Below the pieces are notes generated by a model. The model saw only the letters and a program-made list of their open reading frames with translations, was not told the origin of the DNA and ran no database searches. The position numbers were made by a program, and so were the translations under genes. This document shows, in pieces, positions 22,316-35,000 of a DNA stretch of 64,000 nt. Source of the stretch: Gibbula magus (lineage: Eukaryota > Mollusca > Gastropoda > Trochida > Trochidae). Each line of letters opens with the position of its first letter. Within the stretch, counting starts at the first letter, position 1. The DNA lies in the NCBI GenBank assembly GCA_936450465.1, contig OW388300.1, positions 41,696,358 through 41,760,357 on the forward strand, written 5' to 3'.

Positions 22316-25300
22316 TCAATTTTATCTGTTGCGTAGTGCTATCAGACAAATGTCATCATTTTGTTATAAATAACTTTGGTTATATAAAGGAATATCATTG
22401 TAATGGTTTATGTATTTGTTTCGTTTTCAGCTTAGTAAAGGTTGTTTTTACTACAAAAAAGGTGTTATCAGCGATAATTGACAGAATTATAACCTTTGTG
22501 ATTACCACGTGTTTTGCAGCATGACATGTCATCAAGGTTCTAATTCAACACTAGTAGCACTATCATATAGTTTCTAATAGTTCATATAAAAAGAATATCA
22601 ATTTATCAAGTTAACATTTATATGTGCATGTTTTCATCAGCTCTTTTAGTCAAGTGACAAGACCCATTTCAAATGCTCTTGGTACATTACATTCCAAACA
22701 ACATATACTATCTTATTATATACACAAATACAAATTATTAACTCTTTTAAAAAGAAGTAAAATCATTTGAAATTTTTGATTAAAATTAGGACGGACATAA
22801 TATAATATGAACGGCATACTTGACTGTGGGAGACCATTGTGTGTCTCCTCGGACAAAATATGCAAGCATAATGTTTTGTCAGTTTGACATTTACAATCCG
22901 ATTTCCAATGTCTGTTCTCATTATTACGTATTTTTCCATTTAACACATTTTGTTCTTCCCTTTATACAGGAGGATGGTTCTTGCAACACTCTACTGCAAG
23001 TTATTAGATTAAGGTTATATCCGCGTCACCAGTCCGGGGTTGAGATGACACCAGGAGCTATGTGTCAAAAGAGAGTTTGTTTTGTACCGAATTACTGTGA
23101 ACTTAGTAAATAATAAATAATTCCTCTGCATTAAACGCTTAACCACATGTTATAGCAACAATGTTTTCCTTCAACAATTTCCAATAATGATGAAATGGTA
23201 AGGCAAATTAAGATGAACATGCTTGACTGTTGCACATAATCTTCACATTTTATAAAATCTCTGTTTACAGTTTGATAATGTGAATTTTGAAAAAGTCTCG
23301 TGGAAGAAAATAGAAATGTTGTAATTTACAGAAATAGCGTCTTCATTCTACAGGAATCTCTTGATTGCCGTACCAATGTATTCGCTGTGGTGTCTATCGC
23401 ATATCAAACCATGATTAATCACTTTGACTGAACTTCATTTGAAGTAGAAATGTCTAAAGCTAACACTAATGGAAAATAGTGAGACATTGTTCATCTGGCA
23501 GTGAAAGTGAGTAAATACACTCTCCAGATGTTATCGATCTGAACAAGTTACTTAATTCCACGAAGAAAAGTGAGTTTGTTGTCAGAATAATGCAATCATA
23601 GACTAGAGGTCATCCCGTAATTAATGGGCTCTTGTACTCAATCTGCCTTTTGACGGGTCACATTTAAGTGTGTGTCAGCAAATGTACATGACTTCGCAAT
23701 TCAAACTCAACCTGAATTAGATATAAAGGTTGAAAAATCCTTAAAATGTTAAATTTCTTAAATTCTGTCCAATTTAATCGGGACAATGGTTATATTGAAA
23801 ACGTACATATAGTACGTAACATTATTGAATTTGTCATATTTATGTTGGGTCATTGGTTATAAAGAGATAAAATATTTTCAAAACCATGAATAATTTACAT
23901 TTGATTCCCAGTGGTAACACATTTAAATGCAGGTAAGTGACCTACTACATTGAAACTCGGGCTTCCATAGATATTATACTTTCATTTTGGATGATAACGG
24001 TATTAGGATCTAGACCGAAACGTCACCATTGTTATATAGAAGTTGATCATCCAACAGCAATCAAAATAATCAACCTAGTTTTAAAGTCTCCTGACATTAA
24101 CATTGCAAATGTTTTCCTTTGTAACTAGCACCTTGATTAAAGTGTTATATCAGTAGGCTGACAGATCCTCTCAATCGAGGAAACACATGATCGGATCTTT
24201 CCTACTGAGACAATTGAGTTCATTTGGTTTAAAATATTTTTTTCCCTATATAAGACAACTTTTTCAGAGGTTCTTTGGTCAAAGGGATCAATAGATACGT
24301 AGAAGCGAGTATGTACTGAAAAAAACCCAAATTTTGACAACTCTTGAAAAGCATATCGAAGAAGGTATCTTGGATGTTTATTGATTTAATTTTAACAAGT
24401 TGTGAAGGTGGTTTCATCAATTTCTGATATTTTTTAAAATTTTAACCCATTTCCTTTGAAGCAAATATGTGTCATTGCACATTAATTAGACAAATATTTA
24501 GACTTTCAAACTATTCCTCCTAAATATCATTGATATCATGAAATCTGCTTTGGCGAAATGTGTTCAAAACTTTCGATAAGAGCCAAGCTACAATACAAGG
24601 TCAACGAAATGAGAATCGATTTCTTCCGAAAAAAACATGTAGATTCATCATACCTTTTTTTATATGGAAACTAACTGAATTGGCAATTGGTTGTGAGGAT
24701 TTCTTAAATCTCATGTCGACGGTAGCTGATACATATTTCTTCTGCATTATTATATATTTTTGACACCCAAACAGTTGGATTGAGAGAGTATCAAGTAAAA
24801 AACCCTCAGTGGAGTCTGATACTTTATTACAATCAATTACTCCACTATTGCCGCTATCAATCAATCACCAACCCAGACAGAGTACTGTCACAAAGAGATT
24901 TCTTGGTCAGTGTTTCAGTCTGGGTCTCCAACCTGACTTCATTATGTGAAACTTCCTCATCCCTAGAACTGGACCATCAATTAGAGTCAGGCGAAATTGT
25001 AATGATAAACATGAAAGAGACAATAACTGACCAAACAATAAAACAGATGGAAGGTCATTTGTCTGAGACCAGTGTTTTATTCTTCGAGGTTATCAATACG
25101 TATATATCTTTATTGTTATATTAATACGTACATGATCTGGAAATTATGACCCTTTATACACCAAGTTCGCATATAAGTACTTCACATATGCAAGTTGTTT
25201 CAGATACCCGATTTTAAGTAGTAACGTCTACTATTGTAGAGATCCTGCATCAAACTGTACTCAATTACTTTGTTCACTCCAATTTATCCTTATCAATCAA

Positions 25301-25463
25301 CTGAGCTGAGAACACTGGATTGCAAAGGGACACAAGAGATTGATGATTCTCAACATTGACCGTCTGTCATTCATCTGAACATGTAATTTGATTCATGTGT
25401 GGTCGATGTCAATTAAGAAGGTACCATTATATAAATCTTAGTTTTAACCATATGTATATATTC

Positions 25464-25465
<2 letters not shown>
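22316..25465. other. Intergenic-type sequence with old paralogous blocks, copy A
   Basis: No gene is supported. At 23330-25400 are diverged relatives of 16180-21480 (see findings). Landmarks include 'aatcactttgact', 'gtagaggtca.cc', 'gacagatcctctcaat', 'ctcagtggagtctgat' and 'gacacaagagattga'. A splice-acceptor-like site (ttgttcttccctttatacag, ending 22970) is present in both copies, but the frame behind it is not preserved between copies. Confidence 0.5.

Positions 25466-25513
<48 letters not shown>
25466..25513. repeat. (TA)n microsatellite (copy A)
   Basis: About 24 TA dinucleotides lie between 'ttcaga' and 'tgcatcag'. The same locus in copy B (54629-54695) is longer. Confidence 0.95.
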
Positions 25514-25516
<3 letters not shown>

Positions 25517-26113
25517 TCAGTTCAAACGACATTATATTCTATGAATACGATGATGTGTAGGTAACATTTAAATCGATTTCCTTCATATTTATACTGAGCT
25601 ATACCCCTGAGAAGTGAAAAAGGCATGACTATTATTGTAAATGCAACCGCCCATGTTGTATAAAAAGTGTCAGAGTTATGAGAGGAATAAAAATGTGACA
25701 GACAGTACATTTGCAGCAGTAGTTGCAGGCACATGGTGCTTGTACTTTCCTTTATATTCAACTGAAAGGTAAGTCATTATGAGTCTTGTCTTTAGTAACT
25801 GGTTGTTACACAAACAAAAAAGCACAACCTATAAACACGTAAGCAGATTATATGAGCCAAGGTGTTACTTTATATATCTAGGAAAATCACACTAAATATT
25901 TCAAAACAATACAAAATCACTTGGCAAAAACATTTATTTTCATTGATTGAGTTTTGCACTTTAGCAGTTGGTAGACCAGGCGGGTAATTCAGTAGATGTT
26001 ATATTGATTTGTCACACAGCATTCAGCAGTCAAGGAGACAATGCATCCTCTCTGAAAAAAATCATCATTGAACATAAGTGAAAATCCCGTAGGAGAAGCA
26101 TCCTTCAATCTTC

Positions 26114-26302
26114 ATGGATTTGCAAATGTTCAACTTCAACTTTCTTGTAATCTCCTTTAGACTGTTATTAACTAACATTATACCGTTGATTGGATTTGTC
26201 ATTGCGTGTAGGTGTTTGAAGGGGGATAAGAGATTGCCTCCTCATGAAGACGGAATTATTGATGCTGTTGATCGAAAAACAGTTCTTTTTAGTTTTAGTT
26301 GA
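26114..26302 (+). CDS. Small ORF with hydrophobic N-terminus (copy A), doubtful
   Basis: This 62-codon frame opens in both duplicate copies (copy B 55288-55476) with identical length. Residues 5-33 are hydrophobic, followed by CRCLKGDKRLPPHEDGIIDA with a Lys-Arg pair. That layout could suit a small secreted or membrane peptide. However, most differences between the copies change the amino acid (for example IIP to RKP, Cys to Phe, Val to Phe), which does not look like purifying selection. No homologue is recognised. It is most likely a chance frame. Confidence 0.15.
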   Translation: MDLQMFNFNFLVISFRLLLTNIIPLIGFVIACRCLKGDKRLPPHEDGIIDAVDRKTVLFSFS

Positions 26303-26929
26303 GTGCTTTCTCCGAAATGTATGGGGTTTTCAAAGAAACGCAAATCAGTGTTAAGTTTCCAGAGAAGTTTGAACGTCATCAAAATACTTACATGCAGTTG
26401 TTGTCTAATCCAGTTCAGTTCAGATTTACAAAGAAAAGTTACTGATTGTGACCAAATAAATTGATGAGCATGTTTTATAAATATGCCACTCTGCAATGTC
26501 AATTAACTGAAATAATGATAGTTTGCAATTACAGTTGTCATGTTATAACATTTAATACAAAACATTATGAAATACCATGTATTTACGAAAAATGTCAGAA
26601 AAAGTCTAAACTATCTAATGTCATCAAGATTTCTTTGCATCTTGGTATTCATCAAGCAGGAAGACTGTAATATTTATAATCATCTTGCAACATCAATATC
26701 ACATAAGACATGCACTTATATTGAGTAATTCACAAACACGTCAACTGTGTCTAATACCACAATGTCCTGTAATGCAACAAATAAAAATTGATCAAGAATT
26801 CTCTCTCAGTGGAAGCTTTGTCTTGATCGGTGATTAAATCAAAGCCTGAATAGATGGCATAGGCATCCACTGACATACTAAAACTAGTTACAAACTGGTA
26901 TTAGTCTACTAATCCATTTGAATACTGAA

Positions 26930-27122
26930 AATAATGATAAACAGATAGTCAAGCTGAGGAAACAATTCTTCTTGACCTTCCCGCCAATTGACTCTGTAAA
27001 TAGATCCGACCACGTGTTCCGAGATTGAGGGGATTTGTCAACCTACTGATATAACACTTTAATCAAGATCCTAGCATTATTTCGAAATCTAATCATGGAG
27101 GACCAAGATAATGTTCTGACTT
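26930..27122 (-). repeat. Inverted scrap of the 24.1-kb paralogous block
   Basis: Read on the minus strand, this matches 24125-24240 in 'cttgattaaagtgttatatc', then 'agtaggttgacaaatcccctc' against 'agtaggctgacagatcctctc', and 'cacgtggtcggatct' against 'cacatgatcggatct'. It is therefore an old inverted copy within the same unit. It sits directly upstream of the LINE insertion point and is retained in copy B (about 56190-56345). Confidence 0.7.
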
Positions 27123-27129
27123 CTTAAGT

Positions 27130-29583
27130 TTTAAAAGTCATTAAAATGCTGGAAACATTACAACTTCAGCAGCTTATTTGTGAACCAACTCACAAATCTG
27201 GCAATACTATTGACTGGATAGTTTCTCGGGATGTAAATCTGATTAACAACATCATTGTGACTGATAAGCAAATGTCAGACCATTTTCTCATATCCTTTGA
27301 TTTGAACTTTGTCAAACCAAGTCAAGAAAAGAAAATGGTTTCGGTACGGAATTGGAAAAACATCGATGTTGATGAATTCAAGGCCGATTTTGACTCTGAG
27401 ATGCAAACTCTTGACTCTGTCAACAGTGTCAATGACTTAGTTGATAACTTTGGTTCTACTCTCGTTCACCTGCTAGACAAACATGCCCCTGGTAGACTGA
27501 AGGCAGTCAGAGCTAAGGACGTATCGCCCTGGTACACGCATGAAGTGTTACTAACAAAGAGAGCAAGACATGCTGCAGAACGAAAGTGGCGCAAGTCAAG
27601 GTTGGAGGTCGACCGTCAAATCTTCAATATGGCCAGAAATGAAGTCAACAAAAAGATAAGAGTTGCCAAATCAAGTTTCATTCAAACTGAAATTTCCAGA
27701 AACTCTTCGAATCCCAAAGCATTATTCTCAACACTTGGAAAACTACTTGGACAACCACAGGACTGTAATTTGCCCAATGGCGATAAGAAAGATGTTGCTT
27801 CCAAGTTCAACACTTTCTTCATTGAAAAGATTGCTAATCTCAGAAACAAATTGCATGCCTGCTGTGATGACTTCTCATTTAAACAATTCGATGGGATCGA
27901 GCTGGGTGTGTTCCGTCATGTTGATGAATGTGAGGTCAAGAAAGTCATCCTATCTTCATGCCAAATGGATCCTATTCCAACAGAATTCCTCTTAAAAGTT
28001 TTGGATACCGTACTTCCCACAATTACTCGGATTGTTAACCTGAGCATTGAATCTGGTGTGTTTAAAAAGGCTGTTATCAAACCCCTTTTGAAAAAGCCCT
28101 CTCTTGATAGCGAAGTGTATGGAAACTACCGCCCGGTTTCCAACCTCTCCTTTGTGTCCAAGGTTATTGAGAAGGTGGTGAAATCTCAATTGGTGGATCA
28201 TTTGCAAAATCATAACTTGATCGATGAGTATCAATCTGCGTATAGAGCAGGTCACAGCACGGAGACAGCCCTCAATTGTGTTTTGAACTATGTTTCAGAA
28301 ACTGTTGATTCTGGACAACTTAGTTTGTTAGTTCTGCTTGACCTCTCTGCAGCATTTGACACTGTAGATCACGCCAAATTGCTGCACATTCTCAAATTTG
28401 AATGTGGTGTCAATGATACAGTCCTCTTGTGGTGCATGTCATATCTATCTGACAGATCTCAGTGTGTTCAGGTCGACAACGAGCTATCGACAGACAGTGA
28501 ACTTCAGTATGGAGTCCCACAGGGATCTGTGTTTGGTCCATTATTTTTCGTTATTTACACTCATTCTCTTGGCTCTCTAATATCTGATCAACAGTTGGGG
28601 CGACACTTTTATGCTGATGATTCTCAGGTCATGGACAGTTTTGACATCTTACCATCAAGTCAATCACAGGCTAAAGAAAGAATGGAAACATGCCTCAGCT
28701 CTATCAGATATTGGATGACAGACTACAAATTAAAACTAAATGACGAGAAAACAGAAAGTATTCTCTTTGGCCCTAACCTGCGACTCAAGAAGTGTCAAAT
28801 CAATAGTATATCTATTGGGAACTCTGAAGTCTTCTTCTCCTCAAGTGCAAAAAACCTAGGCGTCTATCTTGATTCGGGACTCACAATGGAATCTCATGTC
28901 AACAATCTCTGCAGGATCTGTCACTTTCACCTTAGGAATATTGGAAACATCAGACATCTCATCAACCAAGACACTGCAGCTCTCCTTGTCCGATCACTTA
29001 TTTTCTCGAGAATCGACTACTGCAATAGCCTCCTCTGTGGAATACCCAGACAACAGATTGACCGCCTCCAAAAACTTCAAAACCATGCTGTAAGAATTGT
29101 TACCCGTACCCCAAAAACATGCCACATCTCTCCTGTCTTAATTTCATTACACTGGCTTAGGATTCAAGAAAGGATTGACTTTAAGGTTCTATCTCTGACA
29201 TATCAATCAATCTACAAGCTCTCTCCCCAGTATCTTCAGGACCTTGTCACACCATATGCTCCACCTCGATCGCTCCGCTCTTCCACTCAGCTTCTTCTTC
29301 AAGTCCCACGTTACAATCTAAAGTCCTTTGGTGCCCGATCCTTCAGATACAATGCTGCCCTGCTCTGGAATTCACTGCCTCATGAACTTAAATGTGCTCC
29401 CTCTCTCTGTGTATTCAAATCCCATCTCAAAACTCATCTGTTCAAACGCTACTTCTAATTTCAATTCAACCTGTATGTATATATGTATATATTTCATCTG
29501 TGTAATGCGCATTGAGCATAAACCTTGTTTATGGAGGTCTGCGCTTTATAAGTACTCTTATTATTATTATTATTATTATTATT
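27130..29583 (+). mobile_element. 5'-truncated CR1/L2-type LINE, copy A only
   Basis: Copy B has the empty site ('cttcttaagtttcatttgaaag', about 56350-56371), so this block inserted after the 30-kb duplication or was lost exactly from copy B. The 5' end starts within the endonuclease domain. The 3' UTR (29459-29557) contains the 'gcgctttataagtactc' type motif seen before the tail of many CR1/L2 elements, and the element ends in (TTA)n at about 29559-29583. Truncated 5' end, microsatellite tail and no clear target-site duplication are typical of this group. About one base at the target (c of 'tttcattt') appears lost. Confidence 0.93.
27146..29458 (+). CDS. CR1/L2-type non-LTR retrotransposon ORF2 fragment (endonuclease C-terminus plus reverse transcriptase)
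   Basis: This 770-codon open frame is the 3' part of ORF2 of a non-LTR retrotransposon, whose product nicks DNA and reverse-transcribes the element RNA at the target. Residues 1-55 are the end of the apurinic-type endonuclease (SDHFLISFDL at 44-53). Reverse transcriptase follows: YRPVSNLSFVSKVIEKVV (327-344), QSAYRAGHSTETAL (363-376), LDLSAAFDTVDH (398-409), GVPQGSVFGPLFF (456-468) and the catalytic YADD (489-492). The C-terminal part has HWLRIQERIDFKVL and RSLRSS typical of CR1/L2 proteins. Family ORF2 is usually longer because of the full endonuclease, so this copy is truncated and cannot mobilise itself. The ATG is simply the first in frame; the frame is open upstream to 27128. Near residue 304, SGVFKKAVIKPLL seems a few residues shorter than the common family pattern. 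No stops or frameshifts are seen, which indicates a young insertion. Confidence 0.93.
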   Translation: MLETLQLQQLICEPTHKSGNTIDWIVSRDVNLINNIIVTDKQMSDHFLISFDLNFVKPSQEKKMVSVRNWKNIDVDEFKADFDSEMQTLDSVNSVNDLVDNFGSTLVHLLDKHAPGRLKAVRAKDVSPWYTHEVLLTKRARHAAERKWRKSRLEVDRQIFNMARNEVNKKIRVAKSSFIQTEISRNSSNPKALFSTLGKLLGQPQDCNLPNGDKKDVASKFNTFFIEKIANLRNKLHACCDDFSFKQFDGIELGVFRHVDECEVKKVILSSCQMDPIPTEFLLKVLDTVLPTITRIVNLSIESGVFKKAVIKPLLKKPSLDSEVYGNYRPVSNLSFVSKVIEKVVKSQLVDHLQNHNLIDEYQSAYRAGHSTETALNCVLNYVSETVDSGQLSLLVLLDLSAAFDTVDHAKLLHILKFECGVNDTVLLWCMSYLSDRSQCVQVDNELSTDSELQYGVPQGSVFGPLFFVIYTHSLGSLISDQQLGRHFYADDSQVMDSFDILPSSQSQAKERMETCLSSIRYWMTDYKLKLNDEKTESILFGPNLRLKKCQINSISIGNSEVFFSSSAKNLGVYLDSGLTMESHVNNLCRICHFHLRNIGNIRHLINQDTAALLVRSLIFSRIDYCNSLLCGIPRQQIDRLQKLQNHAVRIVTRTPKTCHISPVLISLHWLRIQERIDFKVLSLTYQSIYKLSPQYLQDLVTPYAPPRSLRSSTQLLLQVPRYNLKSFGARSFRYNAALLWNSLPHELKCAPSLCVFKSHLKTHLFKRYF

Positions 29584-32072
29584 TGAAAGATATATTATTC
29601 AAGTGTATTTGTTAAATTCATCCTTGCAATTGTAAAGTTTACATTTTTAAACAGACATAATTGTTTACTCTGAACTGAACAGAATCAATATAATCCCTTG
29701 TTTCTTAACATAGTCTATCTTATAGTTAATTTCAATTGAAATTTAGAATTAAAAGAACAGCAGTTTCCCAAGGGTTTTCATGAACCGAGGTTTGGTTGAT
29801 GATTGTTGACCATTGCATGTGTTTGGCATCGTTACATGACCACTATTGCCTAAGTCGATAGATTAAAATGCCGGGTAGAATTGGATATAAAAAAGGAAAA
29901 GTGTGATGGACATAGATTGAAGATAGCCACATATATCATTATGTTAAGGTAAAATATGTGTAATACCTTATGGCATCTGTTAACAGTAGTTGCAGACCCA
30001 TGATAGAATGATGCATGTTCAATTCAATGACATCAAAAGGGTAGCATACGTTAAAATAATTTGAAACAGTAGTTGTTTAAAGTTATTTCCTTGTTCTTTC
30101 AGGACGGTCGTAATTAGCACCTTTATGTTCAAATATATTTTATTTTAACTTTAACTATACATATTGAAATCAATTGATTAAATTAATTATTTTCTAATAT
30201 TTATTTTTCCTTTTAAATATATTTTTTATCTTTTAATGGTGTACTGATGTAAATGTTGTTTTTGTTATCAAAGTTTTAATATCAGGGTTAAGAGAACATT
30301 GTATGAACAGCAATTGTATGAAATTCAATGTGGTCACGGAATTGTGAAAACGATTGGCTGTGACAAAAGGTGTTAAATGATGTCCACATGTCAATATATT
30401 TGAGTGAAATTTACGCCTCAATATAAATCATATTGAGATTAACTGATGTGGATGTTGAGACAAGCATTATCTTGTAGATACATGGACATGAGATAACTGA
30501 TCTTAAACGCAAATAATTACAAAATGGTTACACTAATTTCGGTGATTCTGATTCGACAAGAGCTGTCAAAAACCGTATGCCATTTGTTGATGAATGCATA
30601 CGTACCTTGTGACGTCACAATCCATTCGAAAAAATACTGTCACGTCTGCCGGTTCCTACAACTGAGTGAAACATGTTTATGGAAAATAAGAAATATGTCA
30701 TATCGTCTTCACATTTACGGCGTTAACTGAAATATATACATTTCATTTCCGAATGAAACAATTAACTTCACCGGGAACACCTCATTTTGATAGATGCATG
30801 TCCTCAAGCTTGTTCACTCACAGCACTTCACTGACAGTAGCTTTTTTAACGTTGCGTGTTATGCTTATAACGGTTAATCCAAAAATGCGCCACGCTACGC
30901 GATTTTATTCAATTTATTGCTCTTATACTTCGATAGAGACATAAAACATGTAAAACAATCCTTAAATAACGTTGCAAATATACATATAGAAACATGATAA
31001 TTTAAACGGACACATATTGTTGGATAAAACACAAAATATCAGTATTGATATGTTCAGATATTGTAAGTTCCAGTGAAAAGTATCGTCCATAGAAATTAAT
31101 GAGGAATGGAAATGAAACATGTTGGGGTACTACATCCAAATCATCATTTATATCGTTATTTGCCCTGAATTTCTAATTGCTTCGCTATCCTACTGGTATA
31201 CAAACTACACACATGTATGAATGCTATTATTGGGCAGTGACAAAAATAGAGTTGTACTTTGGAGTCGCCAGTGTCTTTCCCATGGGAGAAACAAAAAATG
31301 CCAGACAATTTTATAGCATTTGAATCATTTTCTACCATAAAAGCTGTGCTGTGTTTTAGAACACATATCGTAAAGTACGACAAAAAGAGATGTATGTGCT
31401 GCGAATTCTAATGGAAAAGAGTCCATATATTTTTCTGGTAATAGCAAAGGTTCTGGTGTGACAAGTGTGTATAAAAGTGTGTAATCTCGGTAGTTTTTAT
31501 CCTTGCATTGATTTTGTATAGGACAGATGACAAACATATTTATCTGCCAGACAGACAGAATACAGAATTTATGTACTCAAAATAGAAGATTCAATAGTTA
31601 CAAATTAATTCAGCCTTGAAACATTAATTCTTAGAACCGACACTGTATACAACAACATTTAACAACTTGTTTATCAGAAAGATTATACTCAAGTCATTTC
31701 GACTAAAGTAACCTTTGTTACAAGTGGAACACTTTATTATAGATACAAATCATGACTGGGTGTAATTAATGCTACCTTTTTGTAGTTGTGCAAGCAGCAC
31801 GTTGTTTCAAAATGTTTTCCATTCGATCCGAGGCAATTTCATAAGAAAGTTTGAGATGTAAGGCGATTTTTAATTAATAGAAATAATATGATATCCATGT
31901 TGCGAACGTTCACCATTAGAGAATGTCCTTCTCAATGTGATGGCCTAACCACATATGTACTAAGAAAAGAGTCATTTTAAAAATAAAATTCCATATGCTT
32001 GAGATTACAAACAAATATAATTACAAAAGGCAGTCAAGAGGATAATTGTCATTCGTATGTTGAATGAATTGA
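29584..32072. other. Intergenic-type sequence, right part of copy A
   Basis: No supported gene. A TGACGTCA octamer occurs at about 30609-30616. It lies in the stretch where copy B reads 'tgtaccttgtatccattcg', so it is private to copy A. Short frames at 30.2-31.5 kb have partly shifted counterparts at 61.3-63.2 kb and are judged non-coding. Confidence 0.5.
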
Positions 32073-35000
32073 ATCGCCTGATCTATGCCATCTGGGCAGT
32101 GTATTTACTCACTTATCGCTGACCAGATGACCAATTGCTCTCTAATTCCCATTGCCATTTACTGTACACATTTACACTACAGCTCGGGAGAAGCCAGAGT
32201 GATGGAACCAGAGTAATGGAACATTGATCTTTAAGCTATATTATACCTTTGTTCCAACATTTTAAATCCTGCAAACATTAAACCATATCAATTTAATGGA
32301 CAACGCTTAGTAGAAAATAAAAAATATCAATATGGTGAATTTAGAAATAAATAATGTATATGATACAACAAAATGTATGTCGGTACATTTACATGTATGT
32401 GGGTGGTAGCCAAACAGTACATTGAAAGACTGCAAATAAAATTGTAAAATTATGAATTTGGAGTTCAGTCCAGTAAAAAAGGAGGTACATCATTTAATGC
32501 GACTCTCAGAGTGGTGACAATGACGAGGCTTAACTCTAATAACGAGCATCCCTAAGTCGCTGGTGTGGTTCCTGCACATGATAAACCTACCTTATGCATA
32601 TCCGGAGGACTAGAAAACGTGAAACATGTAAATGGTCAAAATAAATTTGGTTTAACTAGAATCATGAAATTGGGGAAAATGTATATGGCATAAGTAAGGA
32701 CATTAAGCATCAACAAGTGACTTGAACAGAATGTAGCACGTTTCCCAGTGTATTCACAGCTTTTCTTAAAATAATTTACAGTATCAGGTATGGTGGATTG
32801 CCTTTGCCTTAGTTTGTACATGTATATAAACACAATTTCCTGTACTCTATCTCTGACAATCATACTACCTACATGTACTTTGTACATACTAAGCTTCTCT
32901 AAGTAGCAAGGGCCAATTACAAGTGCTGACTACTATCCTACAGATCGTAAAGTAGATAAAGTAAAAACTGGCTATTTACAACAGGGGCGGTATTCACCTC
33001 ACCTCAATTTATATCATCAGTACGAAGGCCGAGTTATTTTTTTCCTGCTGGAATTCAGTTGTTCAGATCGATGACTTCTGCCTAGTGTATTAGACCACCA
33101 CTAGGCTGACCAGATGACCAATGTTTTCACATCGCTATTCATTGAACACATTTCTACTACAACGAGGATTTGATCGGAGTAATGTATCACTCTTTGGAGT
33201 GAGATTTTAACCCCTCTGATCACATCGCCATGTTTTTCTTTATTATAAGCATGCAAACAGAATGGGTCGATTGTTGACTCTGGGAGCGACATATCATTTG
33301 GAGATAATACGTTTTTGACATGGTTCATGAAGAACATGCCTTTGTTGTTTTACATTTGAGATAACATTGATGCGTGATGACTGATTTTGTTATCTATATA
33401 ATAGTACATGATTTACTCGACAATTACTTTTTCCATAGCAAAATATAACAATATCAGTAAGTACTCCGAAGCTGTATATAAAAGCATAAATCGTGTTCCA
33501 TGATTATTTGGTATTAAATATCATAAATTGTACACTTGATAAAGAGACTTAAGCAGGAGAACTACAATCATCTCGCTTTTAACATGTTTTGCCTCCAGAT
33601 AATATATACTTTCATAACAACATCCCTTTTGCTTGTCATTGTACATCATTGAATCAATCTATATGTATACATAATGTGACAACTATGTATAACACCATGA
33701 GAAGATAATACATCAGAAATACAAGTGGAATATTCCAACAAAATGAGAATACAGCCTTTACACTTAATTGCATCTGTTGACCTAAAGTTATTTTAATAAT
33801 ACACAAAATGAGAACCCAAAACCGCATATTTTGTATGTTCGATTTTGACGTCTAATTTGAACTAGTGTCACGTGCAACCTTGTGAATATGATGGATACAA
33901 CTTACTTGATTGCCGAAATTTAAAGGTTTAGAAATATTGAGCTTATTTTGTGCAAACTTAATACAATTGTGTATGTGATCATTTTTCAAGAATTACTTTA
34001 TATAACTATTTTTTAAACAACATAGTAAACTTTGTAAAATGAACATATGAAAAAATAAGTACTTTTGGGAAGCAGCAATAAAGACATACCAACATTGTCA
34101 TCATATGATGTAATGCACAGAAACAGGTGTCAACATTCGAGTGTAATTAAATGATTTAACCATAAATACACAAATACGTAGCCACTCCAAGATGTATAAC
34201 ATTTGTGTTCATAAGTCACTTCTGTCTAGTCGCCATTATTGAACCATGATGTTTTCTTGTAGTAGGTCAAGGGAATTATTAATACAATAATTGGTGGCTT
34301 CGTAAAATGTACATTTTCGTTGTTATCGATCATATGCCTTAATCATCAATTGCAAGGAATAGTAAGACTGATTTAATTAAAGACACTCAGCCTTATATAA
34401 CCAGCATCTTTATCCAAAACTTGCGCCACACAGCAGTATACTTTCAAGCATGATTTCATCATTTATGTTGCATTATGTCCATCCGATACATTAAGAACTC
34501 ACAAAGGACTAATAGATAATGTTGCTTCTTGTGGTGGAGCGGTGAGGAAAATAGACCCATAATCTAATAATAAGCCTCCAACCAGCATAGTGTTACCCTT
34601 TCGGATTACTCTGGAAATCATCTTATTGCTTCCAAAGGGAGGCAAACATTATAAATAATCACTACGAATTATAAAAATGAAGCAAATTCTTAATGAGAAA
34701 ATCAATTGGAAACTGTTCATTGTTCATATAGAGCAAAGAAAATTGGTTAATATCGTAATACAAATTTACATTCTAATGTCGGATTGTACAAATATTACAG
34801 GAAGCTTACATTGTTATTGTGCATGGTGTTGTTTACAGATCCTTTAGTTAGGTATTCAATCCCATGTGTGCTGTATATATATTTATGCAATTTTATCAAT
34901 TTACGTTCTATTGATGATGAGCACATGCAGATACCTAATTACATGTACATGCATGTACATGTATATGAAATTATATTCTATGATAAAAATTGCACTGAGG

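Larger units (their letters stand above)
4723..32072 (+). repeat. Large direct duplication, copy A
   Basis: Copy A is near-identical to copy B (35112-63776) in the same orientation. Homology starts at 'atagaaacgcagattcat' (4723 versus 35112). The offset between copies drifts from 30,389 bp at the start to 28,110 near 20.5 kb, 29,174 near 26.1 kb and about 31,700 at the right end. The drift comes from copy-specific insertions and deletions. Homology stops at about 32072, where copy B is interrupted by a LINE fragment, so the true right end of the unit may be 35111. Confidence 0.95.

Noticed and set aside
22820..23113. 97-codon frame following a good splice-acceptor-like site
   Set aside because: The copy-B counterpart is frameshifted (two different partial frames at 50814-51101), so the reading frame is not maintained.
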